From contig JAHHQK010000006.1 of assembly GCA_020026435.1 (NCBI GenBank), positions 11,942 through 75,941 on the forward strand: DNA of 64,000 nucleotides. The letters are read 5' to 3'. The position numbers and the translations under genes were made by a program. Under the pieces are notes generated by a model. It made no database searches and was not told the origin of the DNA. It worked only from the letters and a program-made list of their open reading frames with translations. Below are positions 34,515 to 43,218 of the stretch, one piece after another (the stretch's first letter is position 1; each line of letters begins with the position of its first letter). This DNA comes from Alistipes sp. (GTDB lineage Bacteria; Bacteroidota; Bacteroidia; Bacteroidales; Rikenellaceae).

Positions 34515-34567
34515 GTAATCGGGATTTGTCGGGGCTTTCGGCCGGACGGGTCCCGATTACGTTTTTC
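34515..34567 (+). terminator. Terminator after nhaC
   Basis: A 10-bp perfect stem GTAATCGGGA / TCCCGATTAC (34515-34524 and 34551-34560), with a GC-rich inner loop, is followed by GTTTTTC. The remaining 400 bases up to metG contain no supported gene; 34750-34800 is AT-rich with TTAATA repeats. Confidence 0.88.
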
Positions 34568-34944
34568 ATGCCCGTCGGGGGAGATGCTCGTGAAGAGCCG
34601 GGTGCAAGACGTTTTTCCGGGATTTTTTCGTTAAAAATTAAAAAACAAGAGGCGGTCGAGGAGCCTCGGAAATTTAACATAATTAAACCGGGAATCGTGG
34701 AAATCTCCTGCGATGGTACGGCTGTGGAGTGTTCCGGGAGTTTTAAACTTATGAACATGGTATGTTATTAATACTGTTAATATGTTGATAGTAAAATACT
34801 TGGCGTGTTAAAAACCCTGCTTGTAAACTTTTCCTGTCGCAGAGCCTTACAGCGCGAAAACCGCTCCGTTGCTCCTGAGGGTGGGCGGGACGGTCGGAAC
34901 CGGGGCAAAAAGGGGCTGCAATCCATTATTTTGGACGATTACTT

Positions 34945-34973
34945 TTTGATTCCCTGAAAATTGTTTAATTTTG
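34945..34973 (+). promoter_or_regulatory. Promoter for metG
   Basis: TTTG (34945-34948) and TAATTTTG (34966-34973) are separated by 17 bases, close to the usual ~19. The metG ATG is 31 bases further on. Confidence 0.6.
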
Positions 34974-35003
34974 AACCAAATTAGAAATATTGTAAATATA
35001 CCT

Positions 35004-37046
35004 ATGGCAAAAGAATTCAAGCGTTATCTCATAACATCGGCGCTCCCCTATGCCAACGGTCCGGTTCACATCGGTCACCTGGCGGGAGTTTACATCCCTT
35101 CCGATATTTATACGCGCTACCTTCGTCTGAAGGGTTGCGACGTGATCTCGGTCTGCGGATCGGACGAGCACGGAGTGCCCATCACGATCAAAGCCCGCAA
35201 GGAGGGTATCACCCCCCAGCAGGTGGTGGACCGTTATCACAACATCATCAAGACTTCGTTCGAGAAGCTCGGCATGTCGTTCGACATCTACTCGCGCACC
35301 TCGTCGGAGACCCACACCAAGACCGCGTCGGATTTCTTCAGAAAACTCTACGACGATGGCAAGTTCATCGAGAAGACCTCGGAGCAGTACTACGACCCCG
35401 AAGCCAAGATCTTCCTGGCCGACCGCTACATCAAGGGTACCTGCCCGAAGTGCGGTGCCGAGGGGGCCTATGGCGACCAGTGCGAGGCCTGCGGTTCGAC
35501 CCTCTCGCCCGATGAACTGATCAATCCTTACAGCGCCGTGTCGGGTTCGGTGCCCGTCAAGAAGCAGACGACCCACTGGTATCTGCCGCTGGACCAGTAT
35601 GAGGGTTTCCTCCGCGAGTGGATCCTCGATGGCCACAAGGAGTGGAAGACCAACGTTTACGGTCAGTGCAAGAGCTGGCTCGACGGTGGACTTCAGCCGC
35701 GTGCCGTGAGCCGCGACCTGGATTGGGGTATTCCCGTTCCGGTGGAGGGTGCCGAGGGCAAGGTGCTCTACGTGTGGTTCGACGCCCCGATCGGCTACAT
35801 CTCCGCAACGAAGGATCTGACGCCCGACTGGGAGAAGTATTGGAAATCGGAGGATACGAAGATGGTCCACTTTATCGGTAAGGACAACATCGTATTCCAC
35901 TGCATCGTGTTCCCCTCGATGCTGAAGGCTCACGGTGGCTACATTCTCCCCGAGAATGTACCCTCCAACGAGTTCCTCAATCTGGAGGGCGACAAGATTT
36001 CGACGTCGAGAAACTGGGCCGTGTGGTTGCACGAGTACCTGGAGGATTTCCCCGGCAAGGAGGATGTCCTGCGCTATGTGCTTTGTGCCAATGCCCCCGA
36101 GACCAAGGACAACGACTTTACGTGGAAGGATTTCCAGTCGCGAAACAACAGCGAGCTGGTGGCCGTGTTGGGGAACTTCGTCAACCGCGCCCTGGTCCTC
36201 ACCGAGAAGTATTTCGACGGTGTGGTTCCCGCTTTGGGCGAACTGACCGACTACGACCGCGCCACGATCGAGGAGTTGGCAACGGTGAAGAGCTCGCTGG
36301 AGAACAACATCGAGCACTACCACTTCCGCGAGGCTCTGAAGGACGCCATGAACGTATCGCGCATCGGTAACAAATACCTGGCCGACACCGAGCCCTGGAA
36401 GGTGATCAAAACCGACCCGAAGCGTGTGGAGACCATCCTCAATATCGCGCTTCAGATCACGGCAAACACGGCCATCGCCATCGAGCCTTTCATGCCGTTC
36501 TCGGCCGAGAAGATCCTTCGGATGCTCGCGATGGAGAACTTCGGTTGGGAGCGTCTGGGCTGCACGGATCTCATCGAGGCCGGCCACCGCATCGGCAAGG
36601 CCGAGCTGTTGTTCGAGAAGATCGAGGACGACGTGATCCAGAAGCAGCTCGACAAACTCGCTGCCACGAAGGCCGCCAATGCCGCCGCCGAGGCTGCCCA
36701 GCACATCGAGCCGCAGAAAGAGGAGGTGATCTTCGACGATTTCCAGAAGATGGATATCCGGGTGTCGACGATTCTCAAGGCCGAGAAGGTGGCCAAGACC
36801 AAGAAGCTGCTCAAGCTGACGATCGACACGGGTATCGACGAGCGTGTCATCGTGTCGGGTATTGCCGAGTATTTCACGCCCGAGGAGTTGGTCGGCCGTC
36901 AGGTGCTGGTGCTGGTGAACCTCGCACCGCGTATGCTGCGCGGCATCGAGTCGAAGGGTATGATCCTCATGGCGGAGGATGCTTCGGGCAAACTGCGCCT
37001 GTTGCAGCCTAACGACAAGGTCAACAGCGGAGCAGTTGTTGGCTAA
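35004..37046 (+). CDS. metG: Methionyl-tRNA synthetase
   Basis: MetG charges tRNA-Met with methionine. The 680-residue class I synthetase has the HIGH-type motif PVHIGHLAG near residue 21 and the KMSKS-type motif DKISTSRNW, which reads KISTS here. A zinc-binding knob GTCPKCGAEGAYGDQCEACGS carries four cysteines near residue 142. The C-terminal ~105 residues (from DFQKMDIRVSTILKAEKV) form the EMAP/Trbp111-type tRNA-binding domain that makes bacterial MetRS a dimer. Start at MAKEFKRYLITSALPYANG; an in-frame Met 11 codons upstream overlaps the promoter region. A strong terminator follows. Confidence 0.98.
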   Translation: MAKEFKRYLITSALPYANGPVHIGHLAGVYIPSDIYTRYLRLKGCDVISVCGSDEHGVPITIKARKEGITPQQVVDRYHNIIKTSFEKLGMSFDIYSRTSSETHTKTASDFFRKLYDDGKFIEKTSEQYYDPEAKIFLADRYIKGTCPKCGAEGAYGDQCEACGSTLSPDELINPYSAVSGSVPVKKQTTHWYLPLDQYEGFLREWILDGHKEWKTNVYGQCKSWLDGGLQPRAVSRDLDWGIPVPVEGAEGKVLYVWFDAPIGYISATKDLTPDWEKYWKSEDTKMVHFIGKDNIVFHCIVFPSMLKAHGGYILPENVPSNEFLNLEGDKISTSRNWAVWLHEYLEDFPGKEDVLRYVLCANAPETKDNDFTWKDFQSRNNSELVAVLGNFVNRALVLTEKYFDGVVPALGELTDYDRATIEELATVKSSLENNIEHYHFREALKDAMNVSRIGNKYLADTEPWKVIKTDPKRVETILNIALQITANTAIAIEPFMPFSAEKILRMLAMENFGWERLGCTDLIEAGHRIGKAELLFEKIEDDVIQKQLDKLAATKAANAAAEAAQHIEPQKEEVIFDDFQKMDIRVSTILKAEKVAKTKKLLKLTIDTGIDERVIVSGIAEYFTPEELVGRQVLVLVNLAPRMLRGIESKGMILMAEDASGKLRLLQPNDKVNSGAVVG

Positions 37047-37076
37047 AAGGACTGCCGTCCGATAGCAATAGAAAGA

Positions 37077-37123
37077 AACCCCGATTTTCTATCCCCCAAG
37101 GGAGCGGAAATCGGGGTTTTTTT
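37077..37123 (+). terminator. Terminator after metG
   Basis: A perfect 11-bp stem AACCCCGATTT / AAATCGGGGTT (37077-37087 and 37108-37118) runs straight into a T7 run. Confidence 0.93.
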
Positions 37124-37124
37124 A

Positions 37125-37132
37125 TATATTTG
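37125..37132 (+). promoter_or_regulatory. Promoter -7 element for ilvE
   Basis: TATATTTG directly after the metG terminator matches TAnnTTTG. The ilvE ATG is 167 bases downstream, leaving a long G-rich leader without an obvious Leu/Val/Ile-rich leader peptide. Confidence 0.5.
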
Positions 37133-37298
37133 TGGAGTATAGAACGCGGCTTGGTGAAGTCGCCGGAGTTTGGGTGGGGAGTTTTGCGCCCGTCGTTTCC
37201 GTGTGTTTTGCAGCATGGAGGAGGCGGGTGCGGTAAGTCCTTGGGCATCGGCACTCGTCTTTCGCCGTATTTGGGAAACCTTAAAACAAATATCAGGT

Positions 37299-38315
37299 AT
37301 GGAAAACATGGATTGGAGCAAGTTGGGTTTTGATTACCACAAAACGGAATTCAATGCCCGTTATGCCTTTACGGAAGGTAAGTGGAGTGAGATGGAGATT
37401 ACCGGTGACGAGTACATCAAGATGCATATGTCAGCATCGTGTCTGCACTACGGCATCGAGTTGTTCGAGGGTCTGAAGGCCTTCCGCGGCATAGACGGCA
37501 AGGTGCGTATCTTCCGCGTGGAGGAGAACGCCAAGCGTCTGCAGTCATCGGCCGAGAGACTTTGTCTGCCTGTTCCGACTGTCGACATGATCGTCAAGGC
37601 CTGTGTCGAGGTGGTGAAGCTCAACGAGCGTTTCGTGCCGCCCTATGAGACGGGTGCTTCGCTCTATCTGCGTCCCGTGATGTTCGGCACGACGGTTGGC
37701 CTGGGTGTGAAACCCGCCAAAGAGGCTCTGCTGATCATCTACTGCTCGCCCGTGGGGGCTTACTTCAAGGAGGGGGTGAAACCCATCCGCGTTGCCATTG
37801 ATCGTATCCAGGACCGCGCCGCTCCGCGTGGTATGGGCGACGTGAAGGTCGGCGGAAACTATGCGGCCAGCCTCATGTCGGGCGAGAAGGCCCATCACGA
37901 GGGATTCTCCAGTGTGATGTATCTCGATGCTGCCGAGCACAAGTACATCGAGGAGTGTGGCGCGGCCAACTTCTTCGGCATCAAGGAGGGCAAGTACATC
38001 ACCCCGAAGTCGATGTCGGTGCTGCCGTCGATTACCAACAAGTCGCTGCGTCAGCTGGCCCACGACATGGGGCTGGAGGTCGAGGAACGTCATATTCCGG
38101 TCGAGGAATTGCCTTCGTTCGACGAATGTGGCGCTTGTGGAACGGCTGCCGTGATCTCCCCCATCGGCGAGATCCACGATATGCAGACGGGGCAGACGCT
38201 CCACTATGGAGACAAGGTCGGCGAGTGGTCGATGAAGCTCTACACGGCTCTCCAGGACATTCAATACGGACGTACCGAAGACCGTCACGGCTGGTGCACG
38301 ATCGTTTGTGAATAA
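37299..38315 (+). CDS. ilvE: Branched-chain amino-acid aminotransferase
   Basis: A 338-residue fold-type IV PLP enzyme that carries out the last step of Val, Leu and Ile synthesis and the first step of their degradation. It shows HYGIELFEGLKAFRG, FRVEENAKRLQSSAERL, YLRPVMFGT and the PLP lysine in GMGDVKVGGNYAASLM. After that come EECGAANFFGIKEGKYITP and ECGACGTAAVISPIGEI. The start MENMDWSKLGFDYHKTEFN at 37299 is chosen; an alternative ATG three codons later is possible, and the longer open frame upstream runs through a G-rich leader and has no homology. Monocistronic between two terminators. Confidence 0.96.
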   Translation: MENMDWSKLGFDYHKTEFNARYAFTEGKWSEMEITGDEYIKMHMSASCLHYGIELFEGLKAFRGIDGKVRIFRVEENAKRLQSSAERLCLPVPTVDMIVKACVEVVKLNERFVPPYETGASLYLRPVMFGTTVGLGVKPAKEALLIIYCSPVGAYFKEGVKPIRVAIDRIQDRAAPRGMGDVKVGGNYAASLMSGEKAHHEGFSSVMYLDAAEHKYIEECGAANFFGIKEGKYITPKSMSVLPSITNKSLRQLAHDMGLEVEERHIPVEELPSFDECGACGTAAVISPIGEIHDMQTGQTLHYGDKVGEWSMKLYTALQDIQYGRTEDRHGWCTIVCE

Positions 38316-38334
38316 CGCCTCAAAAAGGCGCATG

Positions 38335-38372
38335 GAGCGGGTAACCCATATCGGGCTGCCCGCTCTTTTTTT
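38335..38372 (+). terminator. Terminator after ilvE
   Basis: Stem GAGCGGG / CCCGCTC (38335-38341 and 38359-38365) with a partly paired loop, followed by T7. It lies 20 bases after the stop. Confidence 0.88.
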
Positions 38373-38559
38373 GTCGGTGCGAGGCTTGGTGTGGAGGTGG
38401 ATTTTTCGAGGCTGTTTTTTCGGAGGGGGAAGAGTTTGTGCGGGGGCGGCGGTTCTACGGAGGCAAGAGGTGGAGCGGATGTCGGACGGTTGCGGTTTTG
38501 CGGGAGGGCTGCTGCTTTTGTGGAAAGGTGCGGAAAATTATGGAACGGGATAGGGTGAG

Positions 38560-38575
38560 TGTTCCACGTGGAACG
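38560..38575. other. parS: parS-like ParB-binding site 1
   Basis: TGTTCCACGTGGAACG matches the near-universal chromosomal parS palindrome (TGTTCCACGTGGAACA form) at 15 of 16 bases. It lies between two convergent terminators (ilvE and mnmG) in a G-rich intergenic gap, where a ParB-loading site would not disturb coding. The rest of the 367-base gap shows no gene. Confidence 0.85.
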
Positions 38576-38632
38576 CCCCTACCCGACTCTACCTGCTTCT
38601 CCCTTCTCGCCCGGTTCTTCCTGTATGGATAT

Positions 38633-38660
38633 AAAAAACAGACGACCCGAAGATCGTCTG
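38633..38660 (-). terminator. Terminator after mnmG
   Basis: On the minus strand CAGACGA pairs with TCGTCTG around a short loop containing TTCGG and is followed by TTTTTTAT. It lies 22 bases after the mnmG stop. Confidence 0.8.
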
Positions 38661-38682
38661 TAAGTAATGTGTGCGGGGAGGT

Positions 38683-40590
38683 TTACCGCCCGAATTTGAT
38701 CAGAAGGACATTGACGTCGGCGGGCGAAACACCCGGGATGCGCGATGCCTGACCGATGGTCGTGGGACGGTGACGGGTCAGCTTTTGGCGGGCTTCAATC
38801 GTCAGAGCCTGCATGGCTGTGTAGTCGAAATTCTCGGGGATGCGGATGTTCTCCAGTCGGTGGAGCTTCTCGGCGATGAATTTCTCGCGCTCGATGTAGC
38901 CGCGATATTTGATCTGAATCTCGGACTCTTCGATCTCTTCGCGGTTCATCGCGTGCTGGGTGATGAATCTTTCCAGACGGGGCAGCACCTCGCGGATGGT
39001 TTCGATCGTGACGTTGTTGCGCATCAGTATGTCGTGCAGTTTGCGGCCCTGGGTCAGCGGATCGGAACCCTGCTTGACGAGGTAGTCGTTGACCTGCTCC
39101 ATGCGCACGCTCTCCTTGCGGGCGAACTCCACGAGTGCCTCGACCTTGGTATTTTTGCTCAGGAATTCGTCATAGCGCGATTGAGGGATCAGTCCGATGC
39201 GGTAGCCGATCGGGGTGAGGCGTGCGTCGGCATTGTCCTGGCGCAGGAGGATGCGGTACTCGGCACGGGAGGTGAACATACGGTAGGGTTCATCGACGCC
39301 TTTGGTCACCAGGTCGTCGATCAGAACGCCGATGTAGGCCTCGTCGCGCTTCAGCACCAGGGGCTCTTCGTCGCGGAGCGAGAGGTGGGCGTTGATGGCG
39401 GCCATCAGACCCTGAGCCGCGGCCTCCTCATAGCCTGTTGTGCCGTTGATCTGGCCCGCGAAATAGAGACCGGACACAAGGCGTGTTTCGAGCGAATGGT
39501 GAAGTTGCGTGGGCGGGAAATAGTCGTATTCGATGGCGTAGCCCGGGCGGTAGATGTGGAGATTCTCCAGACCCTTGATCTTGTGGAGAGCCTCCCACTG
39601 TACCTCCCACGGAAGCGACGAGGAGAAGCCGTTCAGATAGTATTCGTTGGTCGATCGGCCTTCGGGTTCGAGGAAGAGCTGGTGCTGGTCCTTGTCGGCG
39701 AAGGTGCGCAGTTTGTCCTCGATCGAGGGGCAGTAGCGCGGGCCTATTCCCCGGATCGTGCCGTTGAACAGAGGCGAGAGTGAGAAGCCCGTGCGGAGGG
39801 TGTCGTGGACCTCCTTCGAGGTATAGACCAGGTAGCAGGGCATCTGGTCGCGGACGGGTTCGGTCTCCGACGAGAAGGAGAATTTGGCGGGGTGCTCATC
39901 TCCGGGCTGGGGTTCGAGGATGTCGAAATTGATGGTGCGGGCATCGAGACGTGCGGGGGTTCCGGTCTTCATGCGACCCGACACGAAGCCCACCTTTTCG
40001 AGCGAGGCCGTGATGCCGTGCGAGGCGGAGTCACCGGCGCGTCCGCCTTCGGCATGAGCTGCACCGCAGTGCATGACACCGTCGAGGAATGTGCCTGCCG
40101 TGAGGATCACGCGGCGGCAGGCAAACTCTACGCCCATGCGTGTGCGGACACCGCAGACTCGGAGGGTCTGATCCGCGTGGGCGTCATCGGGGGTGATCTC
40201 TTCATAGACGAGATCCACGGCGGCATCCTGCCAGATGTAGAGGTTGTGGATGTTTTCGAGCGTGTGACGCCACTCCTCCGAGAAGCGCGTCTTGTCGCAC
40301 TGCGCACGCGGACTCCACATGGCGGCGCCCTTCGAGCGGTTCAGCATACGGAACTGGATCGCCGTGAGGTCGGTGATGCGGCCCATCTCGCCGCCCAAAG
40401 CATCGATCTCGCGCACGATCTGACCTTTGGCCACGCCTCCCACTGCGGGGTTGCACGACATGTTGGCCAGCTTTGTCATATCCATCGTCAGCAGGAGGGT
40501 TTTCGACCCGAGACGGGCGGCCGCTGCGGCTGCTTCGCATCCGGCGTGACCGCCTCCGATGACGATGATGTCATATTGTAGTTTTTCCAT
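38683..40590 (-). CDS. mnmG: tRNA uridine-5-carboxymethylaminomethyl modification enzyme MnmG (GidA)
   Basis: MnmG with MnmE installs the cmnm5 group on U34 of several tRNAs, using FAD and methylene-THF. The 635-residue protein begins MEKLQYDIIVIGGGHAGCEAA (FAD dinucleotide fold), then shows MSCNPAVGGVAKGQIVREIDALGGEMG, RMLNRSKGAAMWSPRAQ, GTFLDGVMHCG, GIGPRYCPSIEDK and GYEEAAAQGLMAAINA, all diagnostic. The C-terminal helical domain for MnmE and tRNA binding is present. mnmE is not in this window. In many bacteria mnmG (gidA) sits beside the origin; here it is 9 kb from the predicted oriC and flanked by parS-like sites. Confidence 0.98.
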   Translation of the reverse strand: MEKLQYDIIVIGGGHAGCEAAAAAARLGSKTLLLTMDMTKLANMSCNPAVGGVAKGQIVREIDALGGEMGRITDLTAIQFRMLNRSKGAAMWSPRAQCDKTRFSEEWRHTLENIHNLYIWQDAAVDLVYEEITPDDAHADQTLRVCGVRTRMGVEFACRRVILTAGTFLDGVMHCGAAHAEGGRAGDSASHGITASLEKVGFVSGRMKTGTPARLDARTINFDILEPQPGDEHPAKFSFSSETEPVRDQMPCYLVYTSKEVHDTLRTGFSLSPLFNGTIRGIGPRYCPSIEDKLRTFADKDQHQLFLEPEGRSTNEYYLNGFSSSLPWEVQWEALHKIKGLENLHIYRPGYAIEYDYFPPTQLHHSLETRLVSGLYFAGQINGTTGYEEAAAQGLMAAINAHLSLRDEEPLVLKRDEAYIGVLIDDLVTKGVDEPYRMFTSRAEYRILLRQDNADARLTPIGYRIGLIPQSRYDEFLSKNTKVEALVEFARKESVRMEQVNDYLVKQGSDPLTQGRKLHDILMRNNVTIETIREVLPRLERFITQHAMNREEIEESEIQIKYRGYIEREKFIAEKLHRLENIRIPENFDYTAMQALTIEARQKLTRHRPTTIGQASRIPGVSPADVNVLLIKFGR

Positions 40591-41073
40591 CGTGATAGAT
40601 TTTCTTGATTCTTTTTAAGGGGGGATTATCGGGTGTGGGGACATCGGGTTGAGTGTGCCGGGGACTCCTGCGTCGAAGTCGCGCCCCGTGTCTTGTTCTG
40701 TGGCTTGTGCCGAAGAACGTGGTCCGGTGAGGTACATTGTGCGGTGTCCTCATGTCGTGTCCTTGTGCGGGCGGCTGCCCTACCCTGCCGTTCGATGCTG
40801 AGGCCGGAATTTTGGCGGGCAGTTGCTGTCCGGAGATGTAGGGCGACCGGTTGCAAACTCAGGCGGCAACGCGAGGAATTTCGGCCATCGGATTGCCGGG
40901 GGCAGGATCCGTTGAAACCAGTCATCGGGAAACGTTCCCCACGGGCGGAGACATCGGGGCAGGGCGGCTCGTTTCCCCTCGAGGCGCATAATGCGAAGTG
41001 CGGAATACGGGTGGGGATTCCGCACGATTGGGTGACGTGGCCCGATCGTCCTGTGTCGCACCTTGCCCAGTGT
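40591..41073. other. Gene-free gap between ybeY and mnmG
   Basis: This 483-base region is G/C-rich and holds no reading frame with credible composition on either strand; open frames here are typical of high-GC shadow frames. I see no TAnnTTTG element for mnmG, and no convincing hairpin. Confidence 0.5.
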
Positions 41074-41517
41074 CTACTCCTCGGTTGCAGGCTCGACCCA
41101 GGCGCGGAGGTATTTGTCCTCCTTGCGGTGCATCTGCTTGTTGGTGCGGGGGGTCTTGTCGTTCTGACCGCAGAGGTGCAGCACGCCGTGGACAACCACG
41201 CGGCGCATCTCCTGGAGTTTCGTCGCACCGTATTCGCGGGCGTTGTCGGCCACGGTCTCGACATCGATGAAGACATCGCCCGATACGATCTTCGTACCGC
41301 GGCGATCACTGTAATCGAAGGTGATGACATCGGTGTAGTAGTCGTGGTGGAGGTACTGTCGGTTCATTTCGAGCAGTCGTTTTGCCGAGCAGAAGATGTA
41401 GTTGACATCACCGAGGATGTAGCCCTCGGCCTCGGCAACCTCCTTGAGCCATGCTGCCGTCCGACGCTTGTCGGGCAGGCGGTAGGTGCAATCGTCGTTG
41501 TAGTATCTTACAGCCAT
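41074..41517 (-). CDS. ybeY: Endoribonuclease YbeY
   Basis: YbeY is a zinc-dependent RNase for 16S rRNA 3'-end maturation and ribosome quality control. The 147-residue protein has the metal site VVHGVLHLCGQNDKT: two histidines in HGxLHLxG are present, but the third ligand position of the classic HGxLHLxGYDH reads NDK. I recall this replacement as common in Bacteroidota homologues. RTNKQMHRKEDKYL may offer a substitute His. Other YbeY features are ICSAKRLLEMN-like residues before the core and DVITFDYS. Its own -7 element lies at 41574-41581. Confidence 0.9.
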   Translation of the reverse strand: MAVRYYNDDCTYRLPDKRRTAAWLKEVAEAEGYILGDVNYIFCSAKRLLEMNRQYLHHDYYTDVITFDYSDRRGTKIVSGDVFIDVETVADNAREYGATKLQEMRRVVVHGVLHLCGQNDKTPRTNKQMHRKEDKYLRAWVEPATEE

Positions 41518-41573
41518 AATCCTGTTTGAATAGCTCCGAGGGTGGCGGTTTGGCGCCGTGTCGGAATTTTCTG

Positions 41574-41581
41574 CAAAAATA
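41574..41581 (-). promoter_or_regulatory. Promoter -7 element for ybeY
   Basis: The minus strand reads TATTTTTG (TAnnTTTG), 56 bases before the ybeY ATG. Confidence 0.55.
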
Positions 41582-41814
41582 CGAAAATAAGGGGGAAAGC
41601 GGAAGTCTTGTCCGACTTTTTTAAGGGGCGGGGCTGCGTTCGCGGTAGTGGCGCTTGGGAGCGGGTGGCTTTTGGGGGATGGAGAAGCGGTTCTTTGCGG
41701 GGAAGATTGCGGGGACGAGCGAAAGAAATGGTTGATGAAGTGCGGCCGGGGCGGTTTCCGTGTGGCCCGCGTAAGGGGACGGATATGGCGGGTGGAGTGT
41801 GTGGGGAAAAAGCG

Positions 41815-41830
41815 TGTTCCACGTGGAACG
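41815..41830. other. parS: parS-like ParB-binding site 2
   Basis: TGTTCCACGTGGAACG, identical to site 1, in a 558-base G-rich non-coding gap between the EnvC-like gene and ybeY. It is 3,255 bases from site 1. The gap (41518-42075) otherwise holds the ybeY promoter, a terminator and no supported gene. Confidence 0.85.
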
Positions 41831-41980
41831 GTCGGAGGTGGAAGGTGTGGAAAACGGGATCTCGGTGAAGATGCAGGCGGAGTGGATGCGGGGGGGGCGG
41901 ATGATGTGGCGGAGGGGGAGAGTCGATCGAAGGCTGCGAGGGGAAAGGTGCTGGGGAAAGAGCGTGTGCGGCGGATCCGA

Positions 41981-42009
41981 AAAAAAACGCCACGGGAAAA
42001 GTTCCCATG
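41981..42009 (-). terminator. Terminator after the EnvC-like gene
   Basis: On the minus strand CATGGGAA pairs with TTCCCGTG (one wobble) around a tiny loop, followed by GCGTTTTTTTT. It lies 66 bases after the stop. Confidence 0.82.
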
Positions 42010-42075
42010 ACGGTTTATGGATTCCGAAGGCGGATCCGGGCCTGTGTCCTACCCTGTCGGGGATGTGCGAAGGGG

Positions 42076-43206
42076 TTATTTGCGGAAGCAGTCCGAAGCC
42101 CTCATCACGGTTTTGGGGTTGGGCGGGTAGATGCCGAAGACCATCTTGTATTCGGGCTGCATGGTCATGATGTTGACCGCCGCACCGATCGTACCCAGTG
42201 TACCGTTCTTGGCGACCTTGGCTCCTTTGGCGACATCGACGGTCGCAAGGTTGGCGTAGGTGGTGATGTATTGTCCGTGGGCTACATAGACGTCGTATTT
42301 GCCCGTGATGCGGTTCTGGCGGATGTCCATCACCTTGCCCTCGTAGATCGAGATGACCTTCGCACCCCGCTGACCGACGATCTCGGCCATGTTGCCCTTA
42401 TAGCGTTTGACCGTTCCCCCCACTACCGGAAGCCGCAGTCCTGAGGTCTTGGCCGAGAACGATGCTCCCGCGGTGTTGCCCTTGGTGAGTTTTCTCAGTG
42501 CGCTGATGGCCGAATCCAGCTCCTGCTCCTGGGAGACCTTACGCTGGATGGCCTGCTTCTCGCGGGCCGACAACTGGCGGATCGAGAGCTGGGCATTGCG
42601 GGTGTCGCGCTCCAGACCGGCACGCTGGCGTGCGAGTTTGTGGGTGACCGAATCCAGTGACGAACGCCGCGAGACAAGGTGGTTTTTCTGGGTGGCGACC
42701 TCGGCCCTCAGGCGGGCGATCTCCTCCAGCTTGTGGCGGCGCATGGCGCTCACCTCCCTCAGATAGGTGATCTTGCGGGCCACCTGCTCGAAGGTCGACG
42801 AGGAGAAGATATAGGAGAGGTAATTGTTGTGGCGGTAGTTGCGGTAGGCCTCGCGCACCATCTCGGCATATTGCTCGCGGTTGCGGTCGAGGGTGGACTG
42901 GAGGTCGTTGGCCACGCTGTCCGTGCGGCGGATCTCGTGGTGGAGCAGGTCGGCCTGCTTCTGGGTCTCGGCCAGGAGCTGCGTGCGGTCCTCGATCTGG
43001 CGGGCCATCATGCGCACGCGCTTCTCGGTGGCGGCGCGGTCGGATCTCAGGTCCCGGATGCGACGCTCCTCCGTGGCGATCTTCTTTTCGAGTTTTTCGA
43101 TGATCTGCTTTTGGGCGCGGATGCGGTCTGAGGTCTGGGCCGCGGCCTGTCCCCCGAAGAGGAGCAGTGTGGCCGTAAGCAGCAGAAATATAGGATGGAG
43201 TTTCAT
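42076..43206 (-). CDS. EnvC-like murein hydrolase activator (degenerate M23/LytM)
   Basis: A 376-residue exported protein: signal peptide MKLHPIFLLLTATLLLFGGQAAA, then about 220 residues of coiled coil (RAQKQIIEKLEKKIATEERR onward), then a C-terminal LytM domain (LRLPVVGGTVKRYKGN to GTIGAAVNIM). Active M23 enzymes carry H-x-x-x-D and H-x-H zinc ligands. Here the final motif reads VAHGQYITTYANLA, with Asn where YAHL has His, so the domain is probably non-catalytic, as in E. coli EnvC. EnvC-type proteins activate amidases at the septum. It lies 12 bases after the TPR gene and is probably co-transcribed with it. Confidence 0.85.
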   Translation of the reverse strand: MKLHPIFLLLTATLLLFGGQAAAQTSDRIRAQKQIIEKLEKKIATEERRIRDLRSDRAATEKRVRMMARQIEDRTQLLAETQKQADLLHHEIRRTDSVANDLQSTLDRNREQYAEMVREAYRNYRHNNYLSYIFSSSTFEQVARKITYLREVSAMRRHKLEEIARLRAEVATQKNHLVSRRSSLDSVTHKLARQRAGLERDTRNAQLSIRQLSAREKQAIQRKVSQEQELDSAISALRKLTKGNTAGASFSAKTSGLRLPVVGGTVKRYKGNMAEIVGQRGAKVISIYEGKVMDIRQNRITGKYDVYVAHGQYITTYANLATVDVAKGAKVAKNGTLGTIGAAVNIMTMQPEYKMVFGIYPPNPKTVMRASDCFRK

Positions 43207-43218
43207 GCTCGTGATGAT

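Noticed and set aside
37139..37298. A leader-peptide attenuator before ilvE
   Set aside because: The 160-base leader shows no short frame rich in Leu, Ile or Val codons and no competing terminator hairpin.
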